This document shows positions 32,755 through 42,173 of a stretch of DNA of 43,814 nt, one piece after another. Location of the stretch: assembly GCF_030163755.1 (NCBI RefSeq), contig NZ_JASJOE010000030.1, positions 1 through 43,814 of the forward strand, read 5' to 3'. The position numbers were made by a program, and so were the translations under genes. This stretch comes from Roseicyclus amphidinii (GTDB lineage: Bacteria > Pseudomonadota > Alphaproteobacteria > Rhodobacterales > Rhodobacteraceae). The notes beneath the pieces were generated by a model that did no database searches, was not told the origin of the DNA, and worked only from the letters and a program-made list of their open reading frames with translations. The stretch's first letter is position 1, and the number at the start of each line of letters is the position of its first letter.

Positions 32755-33963
32755 TCACAGGTCGCGCCGGTCCACCACCGTCACGCCATCGGCCACCGCG
32801 TCGCTCGGATGGGTGACGATCCGCTCGCCTGCGGCAAGCCCCTCCAGCACCTGCGCCATGCGCGCGCCGCGCTGGCCCAGCGTCACCGCGCGTTCCTCGA
32901 CCACGCCATCGGCCACGACAAAGACCGCCCAGCCCTCGCCCCTCCGGAAGAGTGCGCCGAGCGGCACTTGCAGGACGCTTTCGTCCTCCCACTCCACCAC
33001 GCGCAGGAAGACAGAGAAGCCGTGGCCGAGGCCGGGGCGTGCCTCGACCGGGGTCACGATGTCGAAGATCACGTCGACGCGCTGCTCCTCGATGCCAAGC
33101 GCCGAGACGCGGGTTTCGGCGGCGGGTTCGATCCGGGTCAGCACGGCCTCGAGCGGGTCCGGCCCGCCCCAGCGCTCGACGATCGCGTGGGTGCCCGGCG
33201 CGATGCGCACGGCGTCCGACGACAGGAGATCGGCCACGATCTCCAGCTCGGCGGGGTCGCCGAGGGTCACCAGCGGCGCACCGGCCTGCACCGGGTGCTC
33301 GCTGATCGTGGCGATGGACAGCACGACGCCGTCCGCGGGTGCGGTCAGCGCGACGCAGCAGTCCCCGCCGTTCTCGCCGCCCTCGGGGCCGAGGAGGGCC
33401 GCGCGCGCGCGGTCGAGCGTGCCTTCGGCCATGATGATCCGCGACCGGGCGGCGGCGACCGTGGCCTCGGCCACGGCCAATCCCTGCGTCGCCGTCTCGA
33501 GCTGGGTCACCGTGGACACCCCGCGTTCGACCAGCGTCTGTGTCCGCTCGAACTGGAGCCGCGCAAAGCTTTCCTCCTCCTCGGCGCGGGTCAACTCGCT
33601 GCGCGCGACGGCAAGCGCCGCCTCTGCCTCGGCCACGGCCGCCTCGGCCTGCGCGCGGGACCGCGCGTCGAGCAGCGTGGGCGTCGCGGGTTCCACCCGC
33701 GCGACGACCGTCTCGCCCGCGACCACGGGGTCGCCCACTGCGACGGGCGCGCGCAGGGCCGTGCCCGCGATGGGGGCTGCCACCTCGTAAAGGTCGCGGA
33801 TGCGCGTGCGCCCGTCGGCGTCGATCGTCACCTGCATCGGGGCCGCCGCCACCTCGATCAGATCGACCGGCACCGGGTCCTCGCGGAAGGCGACCCAGGC
33901 CAGCCCCCCCAGCACGGCGACACCCGCCAGCGACAGTCCGATCGTTCGCGTGGTCCAGACCAT
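32755..33963 (-). CDS. HlyD/MacA-type membrane fusion protein of an ABC exporter
   Basis: A 402-aa periplasmic adaptor with one N-terminal membrane helix (MVWTTRTIGLSLAGVAVLGGLAWVAF). A barrel-lipoyl domain follows (YEVAAPIAGTALRAPVAVGDPVVAGE), then a coiled-coil hairpin of about 100 residues (rich in Ala, Glu and Arg), the second lipoyl half with LTAPADGVVLSI, and a C-terminal beta domain. It would link the inner-membrane permease encoded upstream to the periplasm or an outer-membrane channel; no TolC-like gene is present here. The start at 33963 has GGGAG upstream and lies 6 nt past the permease stop. Confidence 0.9.
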   Translation of the reverse strand: MVWTTRTIGLSLAGVAVLGGLAWVAFREDPVPVDLIEVAAAPMQVTIDADGRTRIRDLYEVAAPIAGTALRAPVAVGDPVVAGETVVARVEPATPTLLDARSRAQAEAAVAEAEAALAVARSELTRAEEEESFARLQFERTQTLVERGVSTVTQLETATQGLAVAEATVAAARSRIIMAEGTLDRARAALLGPEGGENGGDCCVALTAPADGVVLSIATISEHPVQAGAPLVTLGDPAELEIVADLLSSDAVRIAPGTHAIVERWGGPDPLEAVLTRIEPAAETRVSALGIEEQRVDVIFDIVTPVEARPGLGHGFSVFLRVVEWEDESVLQVPLGALFRRGEGWAVFVVADGVVEERAVTLGQRGARMAQVLEGLAAGERIVTHPSDAVADGVTVVDRRDL

Positions 33964-33968
33964 ATCCG

Positions 33969-36338
33969 TTACTCCCGTGTCTTCATGACGGCCACCAGGT
34001 CCATCCGGTCGATGCGGCGGCGCACAATCATCACCGAGGCGAAGCTGGCGGAGAGCACCACCAGGCTTGCCCATGCGAAACTCGCCGGTTCCAGCACCAG
34101 CGGGATGGCATAGAGGTCCGAGGTGAAGCTGTTGGTCAGCGCATGGGCGATCCATGCGCCGAGCAGCCAGCCCAAGGGCTGCGCGATCAGCGCCAGCAGC
34201 ATCGTCTCGCCCACGAGGACCTGGCTCACCTCGGCCCGCGTGAAGCCCAGGATGCGCAGGCTCGCCAACTCGCGCGCGCGCTCCGACATCTGGATGCGCG
34301 CGCCGTTATAGGCGACGCCCACCGTGATCAGGATGGCGATGGCGGCATAGACCGTGTTCACCACCACCACGTTCTCGCTGATCGTATCCTCGAAACTGGC
34401 GCGGTTCTCGTTCATCTCGATCAGCCCCGACAGCATCGGCGTCTCCTGCAGCGCCGCGTGCAGCGCGGGCAACTGTGCGGGGTCGACCAGCACATTGGCG
34501 ACCGAGACCTGCGGGCTGCGCCGGAACAGCCGGTCGAGAGTGCCGATCTCGACATAGGCCCCCAGCCCGAAATACTGCTCCACCAGCCCCGCCACGACCA
34601 GCTCGTGCGTCTCGCGGCGACCGGTCATGAACGCGACCTCCAGCACGTCGCCGACACCGACCTCCAGCTGCTCGGCCAGCCGGTCGGACAGAAGGATGCC
34701 GCCCGGCGGCGGGTCGATGGGCTTGCCGCTCGCGCCGATCACGCGGGACAATTCCGCGCCGACGGCGCGCGCTTCGATGGAGACGCGCTTTTCCAGCGGC
34801 CCGTTGCGAAGCGTCGCGGGATGGACCTGCATCGCCTCGACCTTCAGCACGCCGGGCAGGGCCGCCACGTCGGCGAGCGCGGTTTCCGGCAGGTCTTCGG
34901 CAAACAGGATCATCGCGTCCTGCCGCATCGACTGGTTGAAGGCGAGGTCGACGATCCGTGTCAGCGCGTCGAACATGAACCCCGACGCGATGACCGAGGC
35001 CGTGGCGGCGCCCAGCCCCAGCGCGGTCAACGCGCTGCGCAGGGGCCAGCGGATGACGCTGCGCAAAACCATGATCGTGGTCTGCTTCAGCTGCAGCGCG
35101 GCCATCGCGCGGTCGGCCAGCGTCTTCCGAAAGACCGGCGGGGCAGGGGGTTGCATGGCGACGGCAGGGGCGAGCCGCGCGGCCATCAGGGCGGCGCGCA
35201 GGGCACCCGCCATCGTGGTCAGAAGGGCGGCCAGCCCCGACATCGCGTAGACCCAGGGCGGCACGCGGAAGATCAGGTAAGGGAACTCGAAGAATTCCGC
35301 GTATTGCGCCGCCATCCCGCGCGCAAGGATCGTGCCCCCCGCCCATCCCAGCGCCACGCCGATCACGGCGATGAGGGCGGCCAGCAGCAGGTAATGCAGC
35401 GAGATCTCGACATCGGAATATCCCAACGCCTTCAACAGTCCGATCTCGGCCCGGTCGAGCGCCACGATCCGGCTCATCACCATGCCGACGAGAAAGGCGG
35501 AGATGGCGAAGAAGATGGGCGGCACCACCATCGCCATGCCGCGCAGCTGGTCGATCTCGGCCGAGACGAAGGCATCCGACATCTGCTGATCGCGCCCATA
35601 GGCGCCCTGCCCGCCGTAAGAGTCGAGCAGCAGGTCGAGCGCGTCTTTCACCTCCTCGAGCCGCGCGTCGGCGGTCAGGCGCAGGGCGACATGGTTGAAT
35701 GCGCCCGCCATGTCGAAGGCCGCCTCCATCTCGGGCTCGGGCATCCAGATGATGCCGAAGCCCTCGTTGTCGGGCATCAGCGCGCCGGGGCCGATGGTGT
35801 AGATGAACTCGGGGCTGAGGGCCGTCGCGGTGATGGTCAGCGCGCGGCGCTGGCCGTTGAGGTTGGCGTGGAAGACATCGCCGATGGCAAAGCCGTTGGC
35901 CCGTGCGAAGGCGGTGGTGACCATGACCTCGCCCGGCCGCACGGGCGGCACGCCGCCGCGCAGGATCGGGACGTTCAGAAGCGGGTCACCGCCCGTGGGC
36001 CAGGACAGCATCTGCCCCATCGCCACCTCGACCCGCTCCGGCAGGTCCAGCACGGCAAAGCCCTGCACCCGCGCCTCGGCCCCGGTCACGCCGGGGATCT
36101 CCATGATCTCGGACATCAGCCGGTCGGGGGCGCGGCGGGCCTCGGCGAAGACCTCGGCGAAGCGGTTGCGCTCGTAATAGGCGTCGCGCGTCTCGGTCAG
36201 CGCGGTGTGCATGCCCACCGCCGTCAGCAGGATCGCCACCCCGCAGGCCAGGACCAGAGCGATGGCCAGCCCCTGCAGCCAGAGGCGCTGAAAATCCCGC
36301 AGGAGCTTGATGTCGATCGCCTGCATCGCCGCCCTCAC
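33969..36338 (-). CDS. ABC exporter permease with two FtsX domains
   Basis: A 789-aa inner-membrane protein. Helices occur near residues 20-42, 265-290, 315-345 and 355-385 in the first half, and near 415-440, 665-685, 710-735 and 750-775 in the second. Each half ends in an FtsX-like four-helix block with the [16 protein letters not shown] and [16 protein letters not shown] coupling motifs. Large periplasmic loops lie between. This full-length double-FtsX layout matches LolCE/DevC-related exporters of lipids or envelope components. The start is GTG, overlapping the ATPase stop (GTGA); ATG 36326 is an alternative. Confidence 0.9.
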   Translation of the reverse strand: MRAAMQAIDIKLLRDFQRLWLQGLAIALVLACGVAILLTAVGMHTALTETRDAYYERNRFAEVFAEARRAPDRLMSEIMEIPGVTGAEARVQGFAVLDLPERVEVAMGQMLSWPTGGDPLLNVPILRGGVPPVRPGEVMVTTAFARANGFAIGDVFHANLNGQRRALTITATALSPEFIYTIGPGALMPDNEGFGIIWMPEPEMEAAFDMAGAFNHVALRLTADARLEEVKDALDLLLDSYGGQGAYGRDQQMSDAFVSAEIDQLRGMAMVVPPIFFAISAFLVGMVMSRIVALDRAEIGLLKALGYSDVEISLHYLLLAALIAVIGVALGWAGGTILARGMAAQYAEFFEFPYLIFRVPPWVYAMSGLAALLTTMAGALRAALMAARLAPAVAMQPPAPPVFRKTLADRAMAALQLKQTTIMVLRSVIRWPLRSALTALGLGAATASVIASGFMFDALTRIVDLAFNQSMRQDAMILFAEDLPETALADVAALPGVLKVEAMQVHPATLRNGPLEKRVSIEARAVGAELSRVIGASGKPIDPPPGGILLSDRLAEQLEVGVGDVLEVAFMTGRRETHELVVAGLVEQYFGLGAYVEIGTLDRLFRRSPQVSVANVLVDPAQLPALHAALQETPMLSGLIEMNENRASFEDTISENVVVVNTVYAAIAILITVGVAYNGARIQMSERARELASLRILGFTRAEVSQVLVGETMLLALIAQPLGWLLGAWIAHALTNSFTSDLYAIPLVLEPASFAWASLVVLSASFASVMIVRRRIDRMDLVAVMKTRE

Positions 36339-37042
36339 CAGCTGATCTCATGGGGGGCGAGGCGGCTCTCGTTCACCTCGACGCCCGCGATCTTTCCGTC
36401 GGCGAAGTTGATGACCCGGTGCGCCATGGCGCGGATGCCCGCGTTATGCGTGATGACCACCGTCGTGGTGCCCAGATCATCGTTGATCTGCCGCAGCACC
36501 TCGAGCACCGCGACACCGGTCTTGCTGTCGAGCGCGCCCGTGGGCTCGTCGCAGAGCAGCACCTCGGGCTGCTTGGCGATGGCGCGCGCGATGGCGACGC
36601 GCTGCTGCTCGCCGCCCGACAACTCGGCCGGGAAATGGTCGAGCCGGTGGGTCAGGCCGACGCGCGCCAGCGCCTCCTCGGCGCGCATGGGCTTGGGGGC
36701 CACGTCGGTGACAAGCTGCACGTTCTCGCGCGCGGAGAGCGAGGGGACGAGGTTGTAGAACTGGAAGACGAAACCGACATGGTCGCGCCGGTAGCGCGTG
36801 AGCGCCCGGTCGCCGAGGTCGGTCAGCTCCAGATCGCGGAACCAGACCCGTCCGGAACTGGCGTGATCGAGCCCGCCGAGAATGTTCAGAAGCGTGGATT
36901 TGCCCGAGCCCGATGGGCCGAGCAGAACCGACAATTCACCGCCGTAAAGCTCGAGGTCCACGCCCGCGAGCGCGTGAACCTTGATCTCGCCGGTGTCGTA
37001 AACCTTGCTCAGGTCCTCGGTGCGAAAAACGGTCTGGGGCAT
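36335..37042 (-). CDS. ABC exporter ATP-binding protein (LolD/MacB type)
   Basis: A 235-aa ATPase with Walker [11 protein letters not shown]-loop [18 protein letters not shown], signature LSGGEQQR, Walker [12 protein letters not shown] and the switch His in VVITHNA. The sequence type is the LolD/DevA/MacB group that powers FtsX-like permeases. It is the first gene of the unit ATPase-permease-adaptor on the minus strand, and shares its upstream region (37043-37206) with the divergent dehydratase gene, where an FnrL-like box lies. Confidence 0.93.
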   Translation of the reverse strand: MPQTVFRTEDLSKVYDTGEIKVHALAGVDLELYGGELSVLLGPSGSGKSTLLNILGGLDHASSGRVWFRDLELTDLGDRALTRYRRDHVGFVFQFYNLVPSLSARENVQLVTDVAPKPMRAEEALARVGLTHRLDHFPAELSGGEQQRVAIARAIAKQPEVLLCDEPTGALDSKTGVAVLEVLRQINDDLGTTTVVITHNAGIRAMAHRVINFADGKIAGVEVNESRLAPHEISW

Positions 37043-37089
37043 GGCCTGTCCTGTCTTGGTATATCTCGCACAGGTGCGGACGGGATGAT

Positions 37090-37103
37090 TTGACCTGCCT
37101 CAA
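37090..37103. promoter_or_regulatory. FNR/FnrL-like box in a divergent promoter region
   Basis: TTGAC-CTGC-CTCAA matches the FNR-family consensus TTGAT-N4-ATCAA at eight of ten defined positions, with correct spacing. It lies 48 bp upstream of the ABC ATPase gene and 104 bp upstream of the dehydratase start. No FNR-family gene is in the window. Confidence 0.45.
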
Positions 37104-37206
37104 GCCCGCGCCGATTGTTTGCCTTGAGGGGGAGGGGGCGCTTCCGCTAGGACTGTCACACGCCGTCTCATTATTCGGCCCTTGGTTTCACTATATGGAA
37201 CACTCC

Positions 37207-38976
37207 ATGTCCGACACCCGCGCCAACCGCCGCTATCGCAGCCAGGAATGGTTCGACAATCCCAACAACCCGGGCATGACCGCGCTTTACCTGGAGCGCT
37301 ACCAGAACCAGAGCTTCACCCGTGCGGAGCTGCAATCCGAACGGCCCATCATCGGCATCGCCCAGACCGGCAGCGACCTTGTGCCTTGCAACAAGATCCA
37401 CGTCTTCCTGATGGACCGGATCAAGGCGGGTATCCGCGACGCGGGCGGCATCCCGATGGAATTCCCGGTGCATCCGATCCAGGAGACGGGCAAGCGGCCC
37501 ACGGCGGCGCTGGACCGCAACCTGCAATACCTGTCGCTGGTCGAGGTGCTGCACGGCTACCCCATCGACGGGGTCGTGCTGACCACGGGCTGCGACAAGA
37601 CAACGCCTGCCATGCTGATGGGGGCGGCGACCGTGGACTTGCCCGCCATCGCGCTGAACGGCGGGCCGATGACGGATGGCTGGTGGCAGGGCAAGCGCGC
37701 GGGCTCGGGCACGATCATCTGGGAAAGCCGCCGCCTGCTGGCGGAGGGCAAGATCGACTACGACGAGTTCATGGAACGCGCCTGCGCCTCGGCGCCCTCG
37801 CTGGGGCATTGCAACACGATGGGCACGGCCTCGACCATGAACGCGCTGGCGGAAGCCTTGGGCATGACCCTGCCGGGGGCGGCGGCGATCCCCGCGCCCT
37901 TCCGCGAGCGGATGGAAATGGCCTATCTCACCGGCCGCCGCATCGTCGAGATGGTCGAGGCCGACCTGAAGCCCTCCGACATCCTGACCCGCGCGGCTTT
38001 CCTCAACGCGATCAAGGTCAACACCGCCATCGGCGGTTCCACCAACGCGCCGCCGCATCTGCAGGCCATCGCGCGGCACATGGGGGTGGAACTGGATGTC
38101 ACCGACTGGCAGGCGCACGGGCTGAAGCTGCCGCTTCTGGTGAACATGCAGCCGGCGGGCGCCTACTTGGGCGAGTCGTTCTTCCGCGCGGGCGGGGTTC
38201 CGGCGGTGATGGGCGAGCTTATGGCCGCGGGCCAGCTTGAAGGTTCGGTGATGACCGCCTCGGGCCTGCCGCTCTCCGAGGCGCTGGCAGGCGCGCGCAG
38301 CCGCGACCACGACGTGATCCGCCCCTTCGACCAGCCGCTCCGCGAGAACGCCGGGTTTGTCGTGCTGAACGGCAACCTCTTCGATTCCGCGCTGATGAAG
38401 ACCAGCGTCATCTCCGAGGATTTCCGCGCGCGCTTCCTGACAGGCGGCGTCTTCGAGGCCCGCGCGGTGGTCTTCGAAGGCCCCGAGGATTACCACGACC
38501 GCATCAACGACGCCGCTTTAGGCATCGACGAGCGCACGATCCTCTTCATCCGCAACGTGGGCTGCGTGGGCTACCCCGGCTCGGCCGAGGTGGTGAACAT
38601 GCAGCCGCCCGATGCGCTGATCCGCGCGGGCATCCGGCACTTGCCCACGGTCGGTGACGGGCGGCAGTCGGGCACTTCGGAAAGCCCCTCGATCCTCAAC
38701 GCCTCGCCCGAGGCGGTGGTGGGGGGCGGCCTTGCGCTGTTGCGGACGGGGGACATTGTTAGGCTCGACCTGAACGCAGGCACGCTCGACGCGCTGGTGG
38801 ACGAGGCCGAATGGCAGGCCCGCCGCGATGCGTGGCGACCGCCCGAGATCACGCACCAGACCCCCTGGCAGGAGATCTACCGCAGCCACGTGGGCCAGTT
38901 GGCCCAGGGCGGGTGCCTGGAGCTGGCGACGGCTTACCAGCGGATCGCCCGCGATCTGCCGCGCGACAATCATTGA
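37207..38976 (+). CDS. xylD: IlvD/Edd-family sugar-acid dehydratase, XylD-like
   Basis: A 589-aa iron-sulfur dehydratase resembling the D-xylonate dehydratase of Caulobacter crescentus (by recalled sequence): RYRSQEWFDNPNNPGMTALY, GIAQTGSDLVPCNKIH, TTGCDKTTPAML, GHCNTMGTASTMNALAEAL, GGSTNAPPHL and a terminal LPRDNH. The three cluster Cys (in VPCN, TGCD and GHCN) are present. Xylonate or arabinonate would give 2-keto-3-deoxy-pentonate. ATG 37207 is preferred because GGAA lies seven bases before it; ATG 37195 adds four residues. No other pentose genes are near. Confidence 0.85.
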   Translation: MSDTRANRRYRSQEWFDNPNNPGMTALYLERYQNQSFTRAELQSERPIIGIAQTGSDLVPCNKIHVFLMDRIKAGIRDAGGIPMEFPVHPIQETGKRPTAALDRNLQYLSLVEVLHGYPIDGVVLTTGCDKTTPAMLMGAATVDLPAIALNGGPMTDGWWQGKRAGSGTIIWESRRLLAEGKIDYDEFMERACASAPSLGHCNTMGTASTMNALAEALGMTLPGAAAIPAPFRERMEMAYLTGRRIVEMVEADLKPSDILTRAAFLNAIKVNTAIGGSTNAPPHLQAIARHMGVELDVTDWQAHGLKLPLLVNMQPAGAYLGESFFRAGGVPAVMGELMAAGQLEGSVMTASGLPLSEALAGARSRDHDVIRPFDQPLRENAGFVVLNGNLFDSALMKTSVISEDFRARFLTGGVFEARAVVFEGPEDYHDRINDAALGIDERTILFIRNVGCVGYPGSAEVVNMQPPDALIRAGIRHLPTVGDGRQSGTSESPSILNASPEAVVGGGLALLRTGDIVRLDLNAGTLDALVDEAEWQARRDAWRPPEITHQTPWQEIYRSHVGQLAQGGCLELATAYQRIARDLPRDNH

Positions 38977-38982
38977 GCGCGC

Positions 38983-39071
38983 CCACGGTCTTGCAAGACC
39001 GTGGCCAGAGCCTTGCAAGGCTCTGGTCCGGCTTTTGCAAAAGCCGGTTCAAAGCCCTTGCAAGGGCTTTG
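38983..39071. repeat. Four tandem perfect palindromes with TTGCAA cores
   Basis: The halves are CCACGGTCTTG (38983-39004), CCAGAGCCTTG (39005-39026), CCGGCTTTTG (39028-39047) and CAAAGCCCTTG (39050-39071). Each is followed immediately by its reverse complement. Palindrome 2 is identical over 22 bp to the centre of a palindrome at 32699-32720. They begin six bases after the xylD-like stop in a gap between convergent genes. Confidence 0.9.
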
Positions 39072-39090
39072 CCGCGCCCCGTTCGGAACG

Positions 39091-39119
39091 AAAAAGGGCG
39101 TGCCGATGGCACGCCCTTT
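39091..39119 (-). terminator. Intrinsic terminator of the cold-shock gene
   Basis: Twelve-base arms (AAAGGGCGTGCC and its complement, 39093-39104 and 39108-39119) enclose a three-base loop. On the minus strand the stem runs into TTTTT. It lies just after the cspA-like stop codon. Confidence 0.9.
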
Positions 39120-39140
39120 GCCGTAATCCGGAGGGACCGA

Positions 39141-39347
39141 TTACATCAGTTCGATGTTCACGGCGCTTTCGCGGCCGTCACGGCCCTTTTCGAGGTCGAA
39201 CTTGACCTTCTGGTTGTCGGCAAGGCCGGTCAGGCCCGAACGCTCGACGCCCGAGATGTGGACGAACACGTCCTTCGAGCCGCCGTCGGGCGCAATGAAG
39301 CCGTAGCCTTTGGTGGTGTTGAACCATTTCACGGTGCCGGTGGCCAT
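39141..39347 (-). CDS. cspA: Cold-shock protein, CspA family
   Basis: A 68-aa single cold-shock domain that binds single-stranded nucleic acids. [20 protein letters not shown] contains RNP1 (KGYGFI) and VFVHIS is RNP2. The start at 39347 has AGGAG eight bases upstream; the longer frame is not conserved. A long upstream stretch (39348-39624) would give space for a leader. Regulation by temperature is not shown by the sequence. Confidence 0.96.
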   Translation of the reverse strand: MATGTVKWFNTTKGYGFIAPDGGSKDVFVHISGVERSGLTGLADNQKVKFDLEKGRDGRESAVNIELM

Positions 39348-39624
39348 ATCCGTGTCTCCTGTCTGTGTCGCTGCCCGCGACATGCGGCAGCTTCGGCGTC
39401 ACCCATGCAAGATCGAGAGCACAAGCTTGGCCGTTTGGGGCAAAGACAGGGGTCGATAGAGTAGAGATAGCGGCCCCCGTATGCGCCGATTGCGGCTGCA
39501 AGTAAAGTGAAATCCGTGTGACCGCCGCGGCGCAACCCCGGTTTGACGGGCTGACATGGATCAAGTTTCTTTCATCTCGAACCGCTAGGGTGTCCCCACC
39601 GGACCTGCAGCCCGAAGGACAGCG
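39348..39624. promoter_or_regulatory. 277-bp divergent regulatory region between cspA and pta-like gene
   Basis: No gene is seen. The region must hold promoters for both directions. The right part carries an FnrL-like site (39551-39564). On the cspA side I see no confident -35/-10 pair, and a CspA-type leader structure could not be judged by eye. Confidence 0.5.
39551..39564 (+). promoter_or_regulatory. FNR/FnrL-like box before the MaoC-Pta gene
   Basis: CTGAC-ATGG-ATCAA fits TTGAT-N4-ATCAA at eight of ten positions with a perfect right half. It ends about 60 bp upstream of the start codon, a common place for activation. This suggests oxygen-responsive control of the acetate pathway, as an inference. 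Confidence 0.5.
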
Positions 39625-40998
39625 ATGACCGTTCTGACCAGCACCCCCCACGCCGATCTCAGGGTCGGACAGGAGGCGCGCGTGACCCGCCTCTGCCGGG
39701 CCGAGGATCTCCATGTCTTCGCCCATGCCAGCGGCAACCTGAACCCGATGCACCTGCCCGACCGGGACGGCGACGGCGATGGCCGGGTCGAGGCCGTTGC
39801 CCCCTCGGCCTGGGTGGCGGCGCTGATCTCGGGCGTTCTGGGCAACCAGTTGCCGGGGCCGGGCACGCTCTACCTGTCGCAGGCGCTGCGCTTTGTCGGG
39901 CGCGCCCACGCCGGCGAGACGCTGACCGCGGGTGTCCGCGTCGCCGAGCTGCTCGCGGGCCGCGCCGTGCGCCTCGAGACCTGGGTCGACGGCCCCGCGG
40001 GCCCCATCGCCGAGGGCGAGGCCGTGGTCGAAGCCCCCGATGCCGCGCGCCGCTTCGACGGGGTCGAGGTGCCGGGCCTGATCGTGCAGTCGCACCGCCA
40101 TTTCGACGCGCTCTTGGCGCGGGCCGAGCCCTTGCCGGCGCTGCCGACCGTGGTCGTCTGTCCCGAAAGCCCCGACGCGCTGATGGGCGCGCTTCTGGGG
40201 CGCGACCATACGCTGATCGACCCGGTCTTCGTCGGCTGCCCCGTCAAGATCGCCGCCGCCGCGGTCGAGGCCGGGGCCGACATCACCGGGATCGAGATCA
40301 TCGACATTCCCGACCACCGCGCCGCCGCGCTGCGCGCGGTCGCCCTGGTCCACGAGGGGCGCGCGCGGGCGCTGATGAAGGGGCATCTGCACACCGATCA
40401 GCTTCTGCATGCGATCCTGAAGAAGGAGACGGGGCTGAGGACGAACCGCCGCCTCTCCCATGTCTTCGTGATGGATGTGCCGGGGCTCGACCACCTGCTC
40501 TTCGTGACCGATGCCGCGATCAACATCGCGCCGGATCTCGCGTGCAAGGTCTCGATCGTGCAGAACGCCATCGACCTTGCCCGCGCGCTGGGGCTGGAGC
40601 AGCCCAAGGTCGGCATCCTCTCGGCGGTGGAAACCGTCACGCCCTCGATCCCCTCGACGCTCGATGCCGCGATCCTGTCGAAGATGGCGGATCGGGGCCA
40701 GATCACGGGCGGTCTGGTGGACGGGCCGCTTGCCATGGACAACGCCGTCGATCCGGGGGCCGCGCGCACCAAGGGGCTGACGGGGCTTGTCGCGGGGCGG
40801 GCCGACATCCTCGTCGCGCCGAACATGGAGGCGGGCAACATGATCGCCAAGGAGCTGACCTTTCTCGCCCATGCCGAGGCCGCGGGGATCGTGATGGGCG
40901 CGCAGGTGCCGGTGATCCTCACCAGCCGCGCCGATGACGACAAGGCGCGCCTCGCCTCCTGCGCGGTGGCGGCGCTTTACGCCGAAACTCAGCGATGA
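39625..40998 (+). CDS. Fused MaoC-like / phosphate acyltransferase protein
   Basis: A 457-aa two-domain protein. The N-terminal 150 residues are a MaoC/hotdog hydratase domain (VFAHASGNLNPMHLPD); the usual catalytic Asp of SGDxNPxH is Asn here. The rest (about 160-457) is a PTA_PTB domain with GRDHTLIDPVFVG, LMKGHLHTDQLLHAI, RLSHVFVMD and NMEAGNMIAKELTF. It interconverts acyl-CoA and acyl phosphate; acetyl-CoA is most likely given ackA next. Similar fusions are annotated as bifunctional enoyl-CoA hydratase/phosphate acetyltransferase. The ackA ATG overlaps its stop. Confidence 0.92.
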   Translation: MTVLTSTPHADLRVGQEARVTRLCRAEDLHVFAHASGNLNPMHLPDRDGDGDGRVEAVAPSAWVAALISGVLGNQLPGPGTLYLSQALRFVGRAHAGETLTAGVRVAELLAGRAVRLETWVDGPAGPIAEGEAVVEAPDAARRFDGVEVPGLIVQSHRHFDALLARAEPLPALPTVVVCPESPDALMGALLGRDHTLIDPVFVGCPVKIAAAAVEAGADITGIEIIDIPDHRAAALRAVALVHEGRARALMKGHLHTDQLLHAILKKETGLRTNRRLSHVFVMDVPGLDHLLFVTDAAINIAPDLACKVSIVQNAIDLARALGLEQPKVGILSAVETVTPSIPSTLDAAILSKMADRGQITGGLVDGPLAMDNAVDPGAARTKGLTGLVAGRADILVAPNMEAGNMIAKELTFLAHAEAAGIVMGAQVPVILTSRADDDKARLASCAVAALYAETQR

Positions 40999-42167
40999 GC
41001 CTGATCCTGACGCTGAACGCGGGGTCCAGCTCGATCAAGTTCGGGCTCTACACCGCCGCGCCCGAGCCGGTGGAACAGGCGCGCGGACAGATCGACGCGC
41101 TGGGCGCGGAGGCCCGGCTGATCGTGGAGGCGGGCGGCGACCGCAATGTGACCGCCATCGGCCCGGCCGATCACGCGACGGGGCTTGCCGCCTTGCTCGA
41201 GGCCCTCGCGCCCCTGATGGCGGGACGCCCCATCGCGGCGGTCGGGCACCGGGTGGTGCATGGCGGGCCCGAGATCGACGGGCCGCGGGTGCTGACGGCG
41301 GAGCTGGTCGCGTATCTCGACACGCTCTCGCCGCTTGCGCCGCTGCACCAGCCCCACAACCTCGCCGGTGTGCGCGCGGCGCTCGCGGGTTTTCCGGGCG
41401 CGGTGCAGGTCGCAGCCTTCGACACCGCCTTTCACCGGGGGCACCCGTGGGTGAACGACACCTTCGCCCTGCCGCGCCGCTTCTACGAGGCGGGCGTGCG
41501 GCGCTACGGGTTTCACGGGTTGAGTTACGACCACATCGCCGGGCGGCTGGCCGCCGATCACCCCGACCTGGCCAAGGGCCGCGTGATTGTGGCGCATCTG
41601 GGCAACGGCGCCTCGCTCTGCGCGATGCGGGGCGGGCGCTCGGTCGCCTCGACGATGGGGTTCTCGGCACTCGACGGGATGCCGATGGGCACGCGGGTGG
41701 GCCAGCTCGATCCGGGGGTGGTGCTCTACCTGATGGAACAGGGTATGAGCGCCACCGAGATCACGACGCTGCTCTACACCGAAAGCGGCCTCAGGGGCCT
41801 GTCGGGGATCACTCACGACATGCGGGTGCTTCTGGCCTCGGACGCGCCCGAGGCGGCGGAGGCGATTGCCTATTACACCTTCCGCCTGAAGCGCGAGATC
41901 GGCGCGCTTGCCGCGGCGCTGGGCGGTCTCGACGCGCTGGTCTTCACCGGGGGGATCGGCGAGAACGCGGCCCCCGTCCGGGCCAAGGCGCTGGAGGGGC
42001 TGGGGTTCCTGGGGCTGGAGCTGGACGCCGCGCGCAACGCCGCGCAGGCCGCGAAGATCCATGCGGGCCGGGTGCCCATCCTTGTCATGCCGACCGACGA
42101 AGAGCGGATCATCGCGCGCGCCGCGGCCCATGCGCTCTTGACGGCGGACGGCGAAGCGCCGACCTAG
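40995..42167 (+). CDS. ackA: Acetate/propionate kinase
   Basis: A 390-aa ASKHA-fold kinase that makes ATP from acetyl phosphate or runs in reverse to use acetate. Motifs are ILTLNAGSSSIKF, GHRVVHGGPEID, AAFDTAFHRGHP, RRYGFHGLSYDHIA, HLGNGASLCAM and FTGGIGENAAPVRA. It begins inside the stop of the MaoC-Pta gene, making an obligatory acyl-CoA to acid pair. The next gene follows after six bases. Confidence 0.95.
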   Translation: MSLILTLNAGSSSIKFGLYTAAPEPVEQARGQIDALGAEARLIVEAGGDRNVTAIGPADHATGLAALLEALAPLMAGRPIAAVGHRVVHGGPEIDGPRVLTAELVAYLDTLSPLAPLHQPHNLAGVRAALAGFPGAVQVAAFDTAFHRGHPWVNDTFALPRRFYEAGVRRYGFHGLSYDHIAGRLAADHPDLAKGRVIVAHLGNGASLCAMRGGRSVASTMGFSALDGMPMGTRVGQLDPGVVLYLMEQGMSATEITTLLYTESGLRGLSGITHDMRVLLASDAPEAAEAIAYYTFRLKREIGALAAALGGLDALVFTGGIGENAAPVRAKALEGLGFLGLELDAARNAAQAAKIHAGRVPILVMPTDEERIIARAAAHALLTADGEAPT

Positions 42168-42173
42168 AGAGGC

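Noticed and set aside
33540-36758. A 1072-aa plus-strand frame across the ABC genes
   Set aside because: It lacks domains and runs through two well-supported minus-strand genes.
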